Under the pieces are notes generated by a model. The model was given only the letters and a program-made list of their open reading frames with translations, searched no databases and was not told where the DNA came from. Shown here piece after piece: positions 8,585-16,401 of a stretch of DNA of 64,000 bases. The stretch covers positions 186,001 through 250,000 of the forward strand of contig NZ_BMIN01000002.1 of assembly GCF_014642405.1 (NCBI RefSeq). The letters are read 5' to 3'. The first letter of the stretch is position 1. Each line of letters begins with the position of its first letter. This DNA is from Pontibacillus salipaludis (GTDB lineage: Bacteria; Bacillota; Bacilli; Bacillales; BH030062). Made by a program: the position numbers and the translations under genes.

Positions 8585-9232
8585 ATGGCTTATCAATGGG
8601 GTGTGGATTCTACACAAGAAGCCACGAAAGAATTATATGACTGTGTACTAAAGAAATATGGAAAACCCAAATACTGGGGAAGATATCTATCAACAGTTCC
8701 TGAGGTTTCGGATGGATTAACAGTCTCCGAAATTGAACGGTTGCATAATAACGGCACAAAAGTTATGGCCATTTATAATAATTTCACGGAGGCTACAGGG
8801 TATAGGAAAGGGAAAGTCATTGCTCAAAACGCTGTGTTTCATGCCAGGCGTTTAAATTTCCCTAAAGGAAAGGTTTTGTTTGCGAACGTTGAAAAGTCCT
8901 TTAAAGTTGATGAATCCTGGATACGAGGCTACGTCGAAGGCATGTACTCTTCGGGGTATCAACCTGGATTTACTTGCGATCCTACAAACGGAAAATTTAA
9001 TGAAGCTTTTTGCAAAGCAGCCTCAAAGGATAATAAAGTGTCTGCACAGTCCGTTCTTTGCAGTGTAGAACCGGAAACTGGAGTTACAAGAGCACGTAAA
9101 GCACCGAAATACACACCTTCTAAACTTTCATGTAAATCGAATGTGTGGGGTTGGCAATATGGCCGTGACGCCGCCGCTTGTCCCATCAACACGAATCTCA
9201 TCAATGACCGCCTTCTCAATTTATTGTGGTAA
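8585..9232 (+). CDS. DUF1906 glycoside-hydrolase-like protein without signal peptide
   Basis: 215 residues made up of one Rv2525c-like DUF1906 domain, a TIM-barrel family related to glycoside hydrolases. Visible landmarks are GVDSTQEATKELYDCVLKKYG at the N-terminus, PKYWGRYLS, YNNFTEATGYRKG, VLFANVEKSF, SWIRGYVEGMYSSGYQPG and the C-terminal VWGWQYGRDAAACPINTNL. The start ATG behind AGAGAGGAGCACAAC is clear and leaves no signal peptide, although the protein has six cysteines spaced like those of exported proteins. Homologues are often cell-wall or spore associated; the substrate is unknown. A terminator hairpin follows the stop. Confidence 0.8.
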   Translation: MAYQWGVDSTQEATKELYDCVLKKYGKPKYWGRYLSTVPEVSDGLTVSEIERLHNNGTKVMAIYNNFTEATGYRKGKVIAQNAVFHARRLNFPKGKVLFANVEKSFKVDESWIRGYVEGMYSSGYQPGFTCDPTNGKFNEAFCKAASKDNKVSAQSVLCSVEPETGVTRARKAPKYTPSKLSCKSNVWGWQYGRDAAACPINTNLINDRLLNLLW

Positions 9233-9241
9233 TAAGAAATC

Positions 9242-9282
9242 AGGCTAAGGACCGATCGGAAAATGGTCTCTTAGCCTTTAAT
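9242..9282 (+). terminator. Terminator after the DUF1906 gene
   Basis: AGGCTAAGGACC pairs with GGTCTCTTAGCCT (one mismatch), followed by TTTAATT. Position 10 bp after the stop codon. Confidence 0.75.
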
Positions 9283-9394
9283 TCTTACACCCCGCACATT
9301 AAAAATGTAAAGTCGGCTTTTGATTTGTGTAAAAATTTAAACAATTAACCTTTATTTGCTAAGTAAATATTGCTATGATAATAGTACTAGTTTC

Positions 9395-9502
9395 TACATA
9401 ATACGACAGGAAGCTTTGAAACCAATCTGTATCTGGGCGCTTATGGTTGGTCGAGCTAGTAGCGCAACCGGCCGCATTGATTTTACTCAATGGGGTTTTT
9501 TT
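9395..9502 (+). ncRNA. Candidate structured leader (unidentified riboswitch class) with terminator, upstream of the EAL gene
   Basis: The 384-bp gap before the EAL gene holds a likely promoter (TATGAT at about 9374), then a GC-richer stretch, then CATTGA-TTTTAC-TCAATG with a 7-T run ending at 9502. Upstream of that terminator, GGTTG near 9446 can pair either with the earlier AACC near 9420 or with the later CAACC near 9466. These are mutually exclusive helices, as in attenuation-type riboswitches. GCTAGTAGC forms a small inner hairpin. The start codon is 115 nt further on. I could not match it to the c-di-GMP-I consensus or any other class I know. It may regulate the EAL gene. Confidence 0.5.
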
Positions 9503-9616
9503 AGCTTCAAAAGCCTTTGAATGAGTATTCATTTATTTTCGTGATTTCGTTTCACCCTAATCATTACAGATTAATAGAAAGTGATCCATCACAACCATTT
9601 GAACACGGGGGATTTT

Positions 9617-10327
9617 ATGAATATTTTTGAACTCTTACAGAAAAACCATCTATTTCACAATTATCAGCCCCTTCATCACCTGGCCGATGATGCTATTTAT
9701 GGATATGAGGCTCTGCTACGCTCTACTATACAATCCAATCCTGAAGCAATTTTTAAAATTGCTATGCAATCGAGCACTCTCTATAAACTTGATACGATGT
9801 CGATCGAGAAAGCCTTCACGCATTATTCTAATCAGCCTAACGATCAAAAACTATTTCTAAATATGTTTATGTCCACCCTTCTTCATCCCAACTTCATTCG
9901 ATTTATGCATTCTATTCTAGACGCCCCTTCTTCTCCTGTCCCATCTATCGTTTTCGAGATGAATGAAGCGAAGGAAGAGGAAGCTATGTGGGAGTCCCCC
10001 CTTCTTCCCGCTCGTATTAACATGTTACGGGAGATGGGAATTCAATTTGCAATTGATGATTTTGGACAAGGGGCTACTTCATTAAAGAAAGCCGTTGAAA
10101 TGGAACCTGAGTACTTGAAGCTTGATCGCTATTTTGCTACAGACTTAGCTACAAGTGATAAAAAACAAAAACTAGTCTCCCTTTTCACAGATTATTTTAA
10201 AGGGGATACAACGGTCGTATTAGAAGGAATTGAAACAGAAGATGATCTTAAGTTAGCCAAAGAGATCGGGATAGATGTAGCGCAAGGATACTATATTGGC
10301 AAGCCTCAAGCTCTTGTGGTGGGGTGA
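9617..10327 (+). CDS. Stand-alone EAL-domain c-di-GMP phosphodiesterase
   Basis: 236 residues consisting of one EAL domain without GGDEF, PAS or membrane segment. Residues needed for hydrolysis appear to be present: the signature as YGYEALLRS (about 27-35), LFLNMF, the acidic FEMNEA, the metal-binding AIDDFGQGATS, YLKLDRYF with the catalytic lysine, VLEGIET and the closing AQGYYIGKP. The predicted reaction is c-di-GMP to pGpG in the cytoplasm. ATG 9617 is chosen because GGGGGA lies just upstream; an upstream in-frame ATG at 9581 lacks a site. A terminator-bearing leader precedes it and a terminator follows. Confidence 0.88.
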   Translation: MNIFELLQKNHLFHNYQPLHHLADDAIYGYEALLRSTIQSNPEAIFKIAMQSSTLYKLDTMSIEKAFTHYSNQPNDQKLFLNMFMSTLLHPNFIRFMHSILDAPSSPVPSIVFEMNEAKEEEAMWESPLLPARINMLREMGIQFAIDDFGQGATSLKKAVEMEPEYLKLDRYFATDLATSDKKQKLVSLFTDYFKGDTTVVLEGIETEDDLKLAKEIGIDVAQGYYIGKPQALVVG

Positions 10328-10343
10328 CGCCACACCACCCAAT

Positions 10344-10383
10344 AGACCACTGAATTGTCTTACCAATCAGTGGTCTTTGTTTC
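10344..10383 (+). terminator. Terminator after the EAL gene
   Basis: AGACCACTGA (10344-10353) pairs with TCAGTGGTCT (10367-10376), followed by TTGTTT. Confidence 0.88.
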
Positions 10384-10543
10384 GGTTATAAGACAGAGTT
10401 GCGGAAAACCGGAAGCTGAGGCTCGTTGCCAGAAGGGTGCTTGGTCTTGATGGGGGCAACCCATTTTCTTGCAGTATTCTTCGTATAGTTCACCTCACTC
10501 CACGGCATAGTAAATAAAAGAACAAATGCCAAGGAGGAGCATG

Positions 10544-12070
10544 ATGACACGTAAACAGAATGCCCATTTAGCCAATGAAGAAACGCTATGGATGAAGCAA
10601 ACGGACTTACCTGAATTTGACTCACTCAAGGAAGATATCCAAGTGGATGTAGGGATTGTTGGGGCAGGGATTACCGGTGTGACCCTTGCTTACTTGCTTT
10701 CTAAAGAAGGGATGAGCGTAGCTTTACTCGAGGCAGATCGAATTTTACACGGCACCACAGGCCATACTACTGCTAAAGTTTCTGCTCAACATGACCTTAT
10801 TTATGATGAGCTGATTCACCACTTCGGAGTAGAACAAGCAAGAAAGTATTACCGTGCTAATCAAGAAGCGCTAGAATTTATTCAGAACTTGGTAGAGAAA
10901 GAAGAGATCGAGTGCCAATTCACAACAGAGGATGCTTATATTTACGGGATTAGCGATGAAAATAGTCAAAAGATCGAACAAGAAGCAAAAGCCTATGAAA
11001 TGTTACGTATACAAGGGGAAATCATTGATCGTCTTCCTATTGACCTATCTATTAAGAAGGGTATCATAATGCCAAATCAAGCGCAGTTCAATCCCCTTTC
11101 CTACTTACAACACTTAGTTAGAGAAATGATGAAGAAACATGTCCATATCTTTGAGCAAACGGTAGCAACCGATGTAGAAGAAGGCAATCAGCCTAAAATT
11201 ATTACAAAAAACGGACCTAAAGTAACCTGTACGTCAATCGTTTCAGCTTCTCACTTTCCTTTTTACGACGGTAAAGGCTTCTTTTTTAGCCGCATGTATG
11301 CCGAGCGTTCTTATATTGTTGCAGCTAAAACGGACCAACCTTTAGAGGGAATGTATTTAAGCGCAGATCAACCAAAGCGATCTATACGAACGACAACCTT
11401 TAAAGATCAAACTTACGTCTTATTAGGTGGAGAAAGTCACAAAACGGGTCAAAGTCATTCTTCAAAACTACATTTCGATGCTCTAGAGAATTTCGGACGT
11501 AGACATTTTAATCTATCCGGAACGATACACCAGTGGGGAGCCCAAGACTTGATTACAATGGATAAAGTCCCCTATATTGGCCATTTAACATCCCGTCATT
11601 CGAATATTTTTGTAGCCACTGGATATCGAAAATGGGGAATGACAAACGGAACTGCAGCTGCTTTATTGCTTAAAGATCTGATTCAAAAGAAAGAGAACCC
11701 TTATGAGGACCTGTTCACGCCTACACGTTTTTATGCTGACCCTAGCATCAAGCACTTCTTAACCCAGAATACAAATGTTGCTTCCCAATTTATAAAAGGT
11801 AAAGTCCGTCTCAATACACAATCTATAGATGATCTGCACCCTGGAGAGGGATCAATGATCATTCATAATGCTCAAAAAGCCGGTGCATATAAAGATGAAT
11901 CCGGAAACGTACATGTTGTCGATACTACATGTACACACCTCGGATGTGAAGTTGAGTGGAATGCAGAAGAAAAGTCGTGGGATTGCCCATGTCATGGCTC
12001 GCGCTTTTCCTATGATGGAACGGTTTTAGAAGGACCTGCTGATGAGCCGCTAAAAAGATTAGAAGAATGA
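10544..12070 (+). CDS. FAD-dependent oxidoreductase with C-terminal Rieske domain (YhfW-like)
   Basis: 508 residues. The N-terminal DAO-type FAD-binding region has [18 protein letters not shown] and the end of the first Rossmann unit EADRI, followed by [14 protein letters not shown]. The last 90 residues form a Rieske 2Fe-2S domain with CTHLGC and CPCHGSRF, so all four cluster ligands (two Cys, two His) are present. This architecture equals Bacillus YhfW, whose substrate is unknown. Three ATGs lie near the start; 10544 is preferred because AAGGAGG (10531-10537) ends 6 bp before it. Monocistronic; I saw no hairpin directly after the stop, and the next strong terminator is at 12509. Confidence 0.85.
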   Translation: MTRKQNAHLANEETLWMKQTDLPEFDSLKEDIQVDVGIVGAGITGVTLAYLLSKEGMSVALLEADRILHGTTGHTTAKVSAQHDLIYDELIHHFGVEQARKYYRANQEALEFIQNLVEKEEIECQFTTEDAYIYGISDENSQKIEQEAKAYEMLRIQGEIIDRLPIDLSIKKGIIMPNQAQFNPLSYLQHLVREMMKKHVHIFEQTVATDVEEGNQPKIITKNGPKVTCTSIVSASHFPFYDGKGFFFSRMYAERSYIVAAKTDQPLEGMYLSADQPKRSIRTTTFKDQTYVLLGGESHKTGQSHSSKLHFDALENFGRRHFNLSGTIHQWGAQDLITMDKVPYIGHLTSRHSNIFVATGYRKWGMTNGTAAALLLKDLIQKKENPYEDLFTPTRFYADPSIKHFLTQNTNVASQFIKGKVRLNTQSIDDLHPGEGSMIIHNAQKAGAYKDESGNVHVVDTTCTHLGCEVEWNAEEKSWDCPCHGSRFSYDGTVLEGPADEPLKRLEE

Positions 12071-12095
12071 ATCAATCGGCCTCCCAGATACGAGT

Positions 12096-12180
12096 CTTAA
12101 GACAAAGCCTCTGTGGACTTTGTTCCATATAAGCCCCTTTGTGGAATGCTCTAATCTGAGGAGATGCTTCCGTTTGCTGT
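12096..12180. repeat. Flank module shared with the repeat region at about 20190-20250
   Basis: TTGTTCCATATAAGCCCC plus the following TTGTGGAA and GAGATG reappears inverted near 20200-20250 (GGGGCTTATATGGAACAA). In both places it lies beside a family A palindrome, so the repeated unit extends beyond the palindrome itself. No gene is visible here. Confidence 0.6.
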
Positions 12181-12190
12181 AATTGAGAGT

Positions 12191-12317
12191 AAGGTGGTTC
12201 GGGAAATCACTCGCTTTCCGCGGCGAGCTGGGAAGCCTCCTCGTTCGCTACGCTCTCTGTGGGGTCTCCCCTAGGCTCCTACTGCCGCAGGAGTCTCGCA
12301 ATTTCCCGACCACCTTT
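12191..12317. repeat. Family A palindromic repeat, copy 2
   Basis: Arms AAGGTGGTTCGGGAAAT and ATTTCCCGACCACCTT enclose the family A core (ACTCGCTTTCC, GGGGTCTCCCCTAGGCTCC, CAGGAGTCTCGCA). Compared with copy 1, only the outer arms differ, and they stay complementary. Confidence 0.87.
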
Positions 12318-12418
12318 TCCATATATAGGGTAACGGAAGCGTGCTACATAAGGGGGGAAGTATTGAAGCCCCGCCTTACTCGAGCTAAGGGGGACGTTAT
12401 ACAAATTCTGATAAGGGG

Positions 12419-12466
12419 TGTCTCAGCTTCGAGTCTTCAACACCCCTCCCTTTTCTTGAACAAGGC
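12419..12466. repeat. Flank module CTCAGCTTCGAGTCTTCAACA
   Basis: The sequence around GCTTCGAGTCTTCAACA, followed by CCC and TTCTTGAACA, recurs inverted at about 19666-19702. A partial copy is at about 58898-58922. Each time it is beside family A repeats, as a second conserved flank. Confidence 0.6.
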
Positions 12467-12508
12467 TGTTATAAAGAATAACAACATGAACCTTTAGCAG
12501 AGCTAAGA

Positions 12509-12544
12509 CAAAAAAGAAGCTGCCAGATGGCAGCTTCTTTTTTA
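12509..12544. terminator. Bidirectional terminator
   Basis: Perfect stem GAAGCTGCC-AGAT-GGCAGCTTC flanked by A and T runs. It serves the minus-strand DUF2188 gene and any read-through from the left. Confidence 0.9.
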
Positions 12545-12561
12545 TAAGATCGAGTTAGAGA

Positions 12562-12759
12562 TTAAAATGAGCGCTCTTCTTCGATCTCATGATATTTATC
12601 AAGAATGTACAATTTGCTTGGTTTGTGTTCTTGAGCCATTTCTTCTGCTTTCTCAATGGCTTTATCTTTCTTCTCATACTTGTCGGTAGGAGCTACGTCC
12701 TCCACTTTTACATACCATTCTGTTGCATCTTTGTTGGGTGCTACTGTGTATTCTCTCAT
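12562..12759 (-). CDS. DUF2188 small protein
   Basis: 65 residues, acidic and lysine-rich. The pattern W-Y-V-K-V near the N-terminus, then KKDKAIEKAEEMAQEH and KLYILDKYHEIEEER, fits the DUF2188 family, in which two short sequence repeats form a small alpha/beta domain. The function is unknown for the family. ATG 12759 is preceded by AAAGGAGCGATAAT. It is transcribed alone, with a strong terminator after it. Confidence 0.75.
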   Translation of the reverse strand: MREYTVAPNKDATEWYVKVEDVAPTDKYEKKDKAIEKAEEMAQEHKPSKLYILDKYHEIEEERSF

Positions 12760-12862
12760 GTATTATCGCTCCTTTTTTTGTGTTGGGTTATACCTATATG
12801 TTCCCAACCTAGAAGCGTATAAAACATATAACCGAATAAATGGGTATGCTTTAAGAAATTCG

Positions 12863-14368
12863 CTATGCTGTAGCCCATTTACCTACGGTTTCAAGGGCTG
12901 ATTGTTCTGGAAAATACTCAATGAAATAACGATAAAACAGAGCTTCTTGTTTACTGCGGATATCAACTGGAGCTGCTTCGTTAATAAGAGCCAATTCTGA
13001 ATCGGATATCGTTTTGTTGGCATAGGTTTCAAGCAAATCTAACGCTCCACTACCAGCTGAGAATTCTTCCTTCTTCCTCCACAACACCTGATCCGGTAAT
13101 ACTCCATCAAATGATTCTCGCAAAATGGTTTTCTCCATTTGTTCTTCCGTATGAAGCTTTTGTTCAGACGGTATACGTAAAGCTGTTTCAATTAATTCTA
13201 AATCTAAGAACGGAACGCGTAGCTCAATGGAGTGAGCCATACTCATTCTGTCTCCTCGTTGTAAGTTAATATTATGAAGGGTATTTATGATGCGAATAAT
13301 TTCTGCATTAAGGGTTTCTGTCGTCTGGAATTTCTTCATATACTCATAGCCTGCAAAAATCTCGTCAGCTCCCTCTCCTGAAAGGATCACCTTCACATGC
13401 TCTGAGGCAAGTTTTGACACAAAATAATTCGGAATCGCACTTCTTACTAAAGAAGGTTCATAGGATTCCAAGGCATATACAACATGAGGAATAGCCTCTA
13501 TCAACTCTTCTTCTGAATATATGTATTCGTAATGGTCTGACCCTATTGATTTAGCTACATCACGAGCGCGCTCAATATCTTCACTTCCAGCAGATCCGAC
13601 ACAGAAGGATTTCACCGTTCTCCCCTGCTCTTTAGCCTTCTTTGCAGCAATGGCCGAAATTAAACTACTATCTAATCCACCACTTAAGAGCACGCCAACC
13701 TCTACATCTGCCAGAAGTCTTTTCTCTATCGCTTGTTCAAGTTTTTCTCTGATTACTGTAGTCATTTCACGACGTGTTGTTTGTGCGGGTTGGTCTGGAT
13801 GCTTGATCTGTCTATATCTCACAAAACCAGTTTGTGGCGTATAATAAGTTCCAGGAGGAAATTCCTGCACATTATTCGTAATAAGATATAAGGTCTTTAA
13901 TTCAGAAGAGAACACATAATTCCCTTCGTCATCTTGTCCGTAATATAAAGGCTTAATTCCTAATGTATCTCTCGCCGCAACGAATGTATCCGTTAGCTCA
14001 TCAACGATGACGAATGCAAACATACCATCCAGTTTCTCTATACTCTTAACCCCTTCTGTTTCAATTAATTTTAACGCAACTTCACTATCGGAATGGGTTA
14101 AAAATGTTGTTTGCTCTTCTAATTCACCTTTCAATTCTAAGTAATTATAAATTTCACCATTACATACGATCCACTTGGTTTTCTCTTCATTGGGTATTGG
14201 CTGAATACCATCATCTAGCCCAATAATGGATAAACGTTGGTGTCCAATATGGAAACCTTCTAAAGGGACTTGTTTTCCTTCATCAGGTCCTCTATGTTTC
14301 ATGCTCTCTAGAATTTCTTTCATTTTGTTCGTTTCTACATGGCCTGTTGTGGCGAATATGCCGCACAT
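12863..14368 (-). CDS. asnB: Asparagine synthetase (glutamine-hydrolysing)
   Basis: 501 residues with two domains. The N-terminal glutaminase (class II amidotransferase) starts with the catalytic Cys2 in MCGIFATTG, followed by MKHRGPDEG, GHQRLSIIG and VCNGEIYNY. The C-terminal ATP-pyrophosphatase synthetase has GVLLSGGLDSSLISA (about 230), SGEGADEIFAGY and RGDRMSMAHSIELRVPFLD. It makes asparagine from aspartate, glutamine and ATP. It is shorter than AsnB/AsnO of B. subtilis (over 600 residues) and closer in size to the E. coli AsnB type. ATG 14368 follows GAGGTGACCCAATAAT. It stands alone and is divergent from ypmR. Confidence 0.93.
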   Translation of the reverse strand: MCGIFATTGHVETNKMKEILESMKHRGPDEGKQVPLEGFHIGHQRLSIIGLDDGIQPIPNEEKTKWIVCNGEIYNYLELKGELEEQTTFLTHSDSEVALKLIETEGVKSIEKLDGMFAFVIVDELTDTFVAARDTLGIKPLYYGQDDEGNYVFSSELKTLYLITNNVQEFPPGTYYTPQTGFVRYRQIKHPDQPAQTTRREMTTVIREKLEQAIEKRLLADVEVGVLLSGGLDSSLISAIAAKKAKEQGRTVKSFCVGSAGSEDIERARDVAKSIGSDHYEYIYSEEELIEAIPHVVYALESYEPSLVRSAIPNYFVSKLASEHVKVILSGEGADEIFAGYEYMKKFQTTETLNAEIIRIINTLHNINLQRGDRMSMAHSIELRVPFLDLELIETALRIPSEQKLHTEEQMEKTILRESFDGVLPDQVLWRKKEEFSAGSGALDLLETYANKTISDSELALINEAAPVDIRSKQEALFYRYFIEYFPEQSALETVGKWATA

Positions 14369-14734
14369 ATTATTGGGTCACCTCTACTGTTTTATTTTGA
14401 ATATGACGTTCATTATATAAGTTCTCCTTCAAAGAACCAAATACTGGACAATCCTCCATTTTTGTATTTTTAAGATAATTCCAATGGATCTTTCCCATTT
14501 TTTTAATGAGTTCCGAATAGATCGCTTTATTTGGTTCTATTTAAAGAGATATACCCTTTTTTTATGTTAATGTTCTATTTAACCTCAAATTTTTTTCATT
14601 TGGTTTGAAAAGGTATGTAAAAAGATGAATCATTTCTCATATAATATAGGTAATATATAGCCGATTTATACTATATAGAATGGGGAATGCGTGTTATGAT
14701 ACGGTACAATTGATAATTGTCAGGTGTGATCGAC
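14369..14734. other. AT-rich divergent intergenic region (asnB / ypmR)
   Basis: 366 bp with no open frame I would defend. It holds both divergent promoters; on the ypmR side TATAAT-like hexamers occur near 14640-14680. No repeat, operator palindrome or hairpin with a T run was recognised. Confidence 0.5.
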
Positions 14735-15625
14735 ATGAAACGAATTGCATTAACAGTTTTATTTTTATTCAGTTTCCTTATTATTCTCTTCTATTGGGTT
14801 GGTAACGAATCGAAAGTTAGTGATTCCTCCCTTAGCGGTGAAGGGGCTCAAGAGTTTTCCGTCCAAGAAGCGGATGGAGAAAAGTCAGAGGAAGAAAAAA
14901 CCATCACCGAAGAACTGAAAGAAGCGGTCTCTACTGTTTTAGAAGGGGCTAAAGAAATCTTTGTGGAAGACAACATAAATATTGTGGCCATTGGCGATTC
15001 ACTTACTCAAGGCGTAGGTGATTCCTCAGGAAACGGTGGTTACGTAGGGATTATTGAAGAAACACTACAAGAAAACAATCAAGATTTTCAGATTAAGAAC
15101 TTCGGTAAGCGAGGTAATCGTACAGACCAGTTGTTAGACCGACTGAAAGAAGAGGAAATCTCCACTTCTGTGCAAGAAGCCGATGTGATTGTTATTACAA
15201 TCGGGGCTAACGATATTATGAAAGTTGTCAAAAACAACTTCACCTCTCTTGCTTATGAAGATTTCGAGAGTGAACTTCCTCAATATGAGGATCGATTATC
15301 CTCTATTTTTCAAACCATTCGTTCTCAAAATCAGGACGCCCATATTTATCTTGTAGGTTTGTTCAATCCATTTGAACAATATTTCAGTGATATCCCTGAG
15401 CTCGACCAAATCATTTACGATTGGAATCGTATTAGCAAAGATGTCGTCGATCGATATGCGAATGTTAACTACATTCCAATCAAAGATTTATTTAGCGGTT
15501 CTACTGAAGATCTTTATTACGAAGATAACTTTCACCCCAATTTAAAAGGGTACAGACTAATGGCTGAACGTATTCTATCTCATTTAAAAGATGAGATTGT
15601 GCGGCAAAATGAAGAAGAAATTTAG
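14735..15625 (+). CDS. ypmR: SGNH/GDSL-family lipase/esterase with N-terminal membrane anchor (YpmR-like)
   Basis: 296 residues: a short N-terminal transmembrane or signal segment (about 4-20), an acidic linker of about 60 residues, then an SGNH hydrolase domain. Block I is AIGDSLTQGVGD with the nucleophile serine, block II has FGKRGNRTDQLL, block III is ITIGANDI, and block V is DNFHPNLKG with Asp and His of the triad. The extracytoplasmic substrate is unknown. ATG 14735 is chosen behind AGGTGTGATCGAC. It is followed after 27 bp by a ypmS homologue; the ypmR-ypmS pairing is known in B. subtilis and supports both names. Confidence 0.85.
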   Translation: MKRIALTVLFLFSFLIILFYWVGNESKVSDSSLSGEGAQEFSVQEADGEKSEEEKTITEELKEAVSTVLEGAKEIFVEDNINIVAIGDSLTQGVGDSSGNGGYVGIIEETLQENNQDFQIKNFGKRGNRTDQLLDRLKEEEISTSVQEADVIVITIGANDIMKVVKNNFTSLAYEDFESELPQYEDRLSSIFQTIRSQNQDAHIYLVGLFNPFEQYFSDIPELDQIIYDWNRISKDVVDRYANVNYIPIKDLFSGSTEDLYYEDNFHPNLKGYRLMAERILSHLKDEIVRQNEEEI

Positions 15626-15652
15626 AGACATCAGTTAGATTGGAGATGTCAT

Positions 15653-16294
15653 ATGTTTGAAGCAATAAAAGTCAACAATAAGTGGAAGTGGCTATTCTTT
15701 ATCCTAGCGATTATTAATGTTGGAGTCATTCTATGGCTTCTATTACTTGTTTATTTACCAACCTCATCTGTATCCGTCCCTAAGTCTATGCCTTTCAGCG
15801 ATAAGCGGGCTGAATTTACAGTGATGTCTAGTAAGGATAACCTGAATCAAATCATCAATAGTTATTTGACAGAAATATCCGACACACAATCCATTGATTA
15901 CTCAGTTTCTCTAGAAGATGATGTGGAGTTAACCGGAACGATTGTCGCTTTTGATAAAGAATTGCCTTTAACAATGAAGTTTGATCCAGTCGTACAAAAA
16001 AACGGAGACCTTATCCTTCAGCAAAAATCAATTACACTCGGCCGTCTTCATCTGCCGAACAAAAAGGTTTTGGATTATATTAAGGATAACTATCCAATGC
16101 CTGAGTGGATTATTGTAAATCCAGATGAAGAAAATGTTTATGTAGCCGTCACCCAGATTAACCCGGGGTATGAACTAGGGCTTCGAGCCTCTACGTTCAA
16201 TCTAAAGAAAGACCAACTTGCTTTTGAACTAACGGTTCCACATGAAACATTTGGATTTAGCCAAAGCTCATGGTTGAAGAAACTCATTAAGTAA
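15653..16294 (+). CDS. ypmS: YpmS-like DUF2140 membrane-anchored protein
   Basis: 213 residues with one N-terminal transmembrane helix (about 14-37: FFILAIINVGVILWLLLLVYL) and an extracytoplasmic beta-rich domain. The pairing with the GDSL protein upstream and the overall pattern (LNQIINSYL, LTGTIVAFDKELPLTMKFDP, GRLHLPNKKVLDYIK) fit the YpmS/DUF2140 family, of unknown function. ATG 15653 follows TTGGAGATGTCAT. It is the second and last gene of the operon and is closed by a bidirectional terminator. Confidence 0.85.
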   Translation: MFEAIKVNNKWKWLFFILAIINVGVILWLLLLVYLPTSSVSVPKSMPFSDKRAEFTVMSSKDNLNQIINSYLTEISDTQSIDYSVSLEDDVELTGTIVAFDKELPLTMKFDPVVQKNGDLILQQKSITLGRLHLPNKKVLDYIKDNYPMPEWIIVNPDEENVYVAVTQINPGYELGLRASTFNLKKDQLAFELTVPHETFGFSQSSWLKKLIK

Positions 16295-16365
16295 CAGAAA
16301 ATTCTCACTTGGGCGTGGAATGAGCTTAATGTAAGCTCCTACAAGCGACCCTATTGGAGGTATAT

Positions 16366-16397
16366 TAAAAAAGGCTGCCTACGTGGCAGCCTTTTTT
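16366..16397. terminator. Bidirectional terminator between ypmS and the BCCT transporter
   Basis: AAAAAAGGCTGCC-TACGT-GGCAGCCTTTTTT gives a perfect stem with T runs in both directions between convergent genes. Confidence 0.92.
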
Positions 16398-16401
16398 ACG
16401 T

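Noticed and set aside
9395-9502. Standard c-di-GMP-I (GEMM) riboswitch
   Set aside because: Tempting because an EAL gene follows, but the conserved GEMM-I blocks could not be aligned, so it is reported only as an unassigned leader.
10386-10543. Minus-strand open frame before the Rieske oxidoreductase
   Set aside because: Most of it overlaps the real gene in antisense, and no ribosome site or family match was seen. A short resemblance to the repeat flank at 19690-19740 was too weak to annotate.
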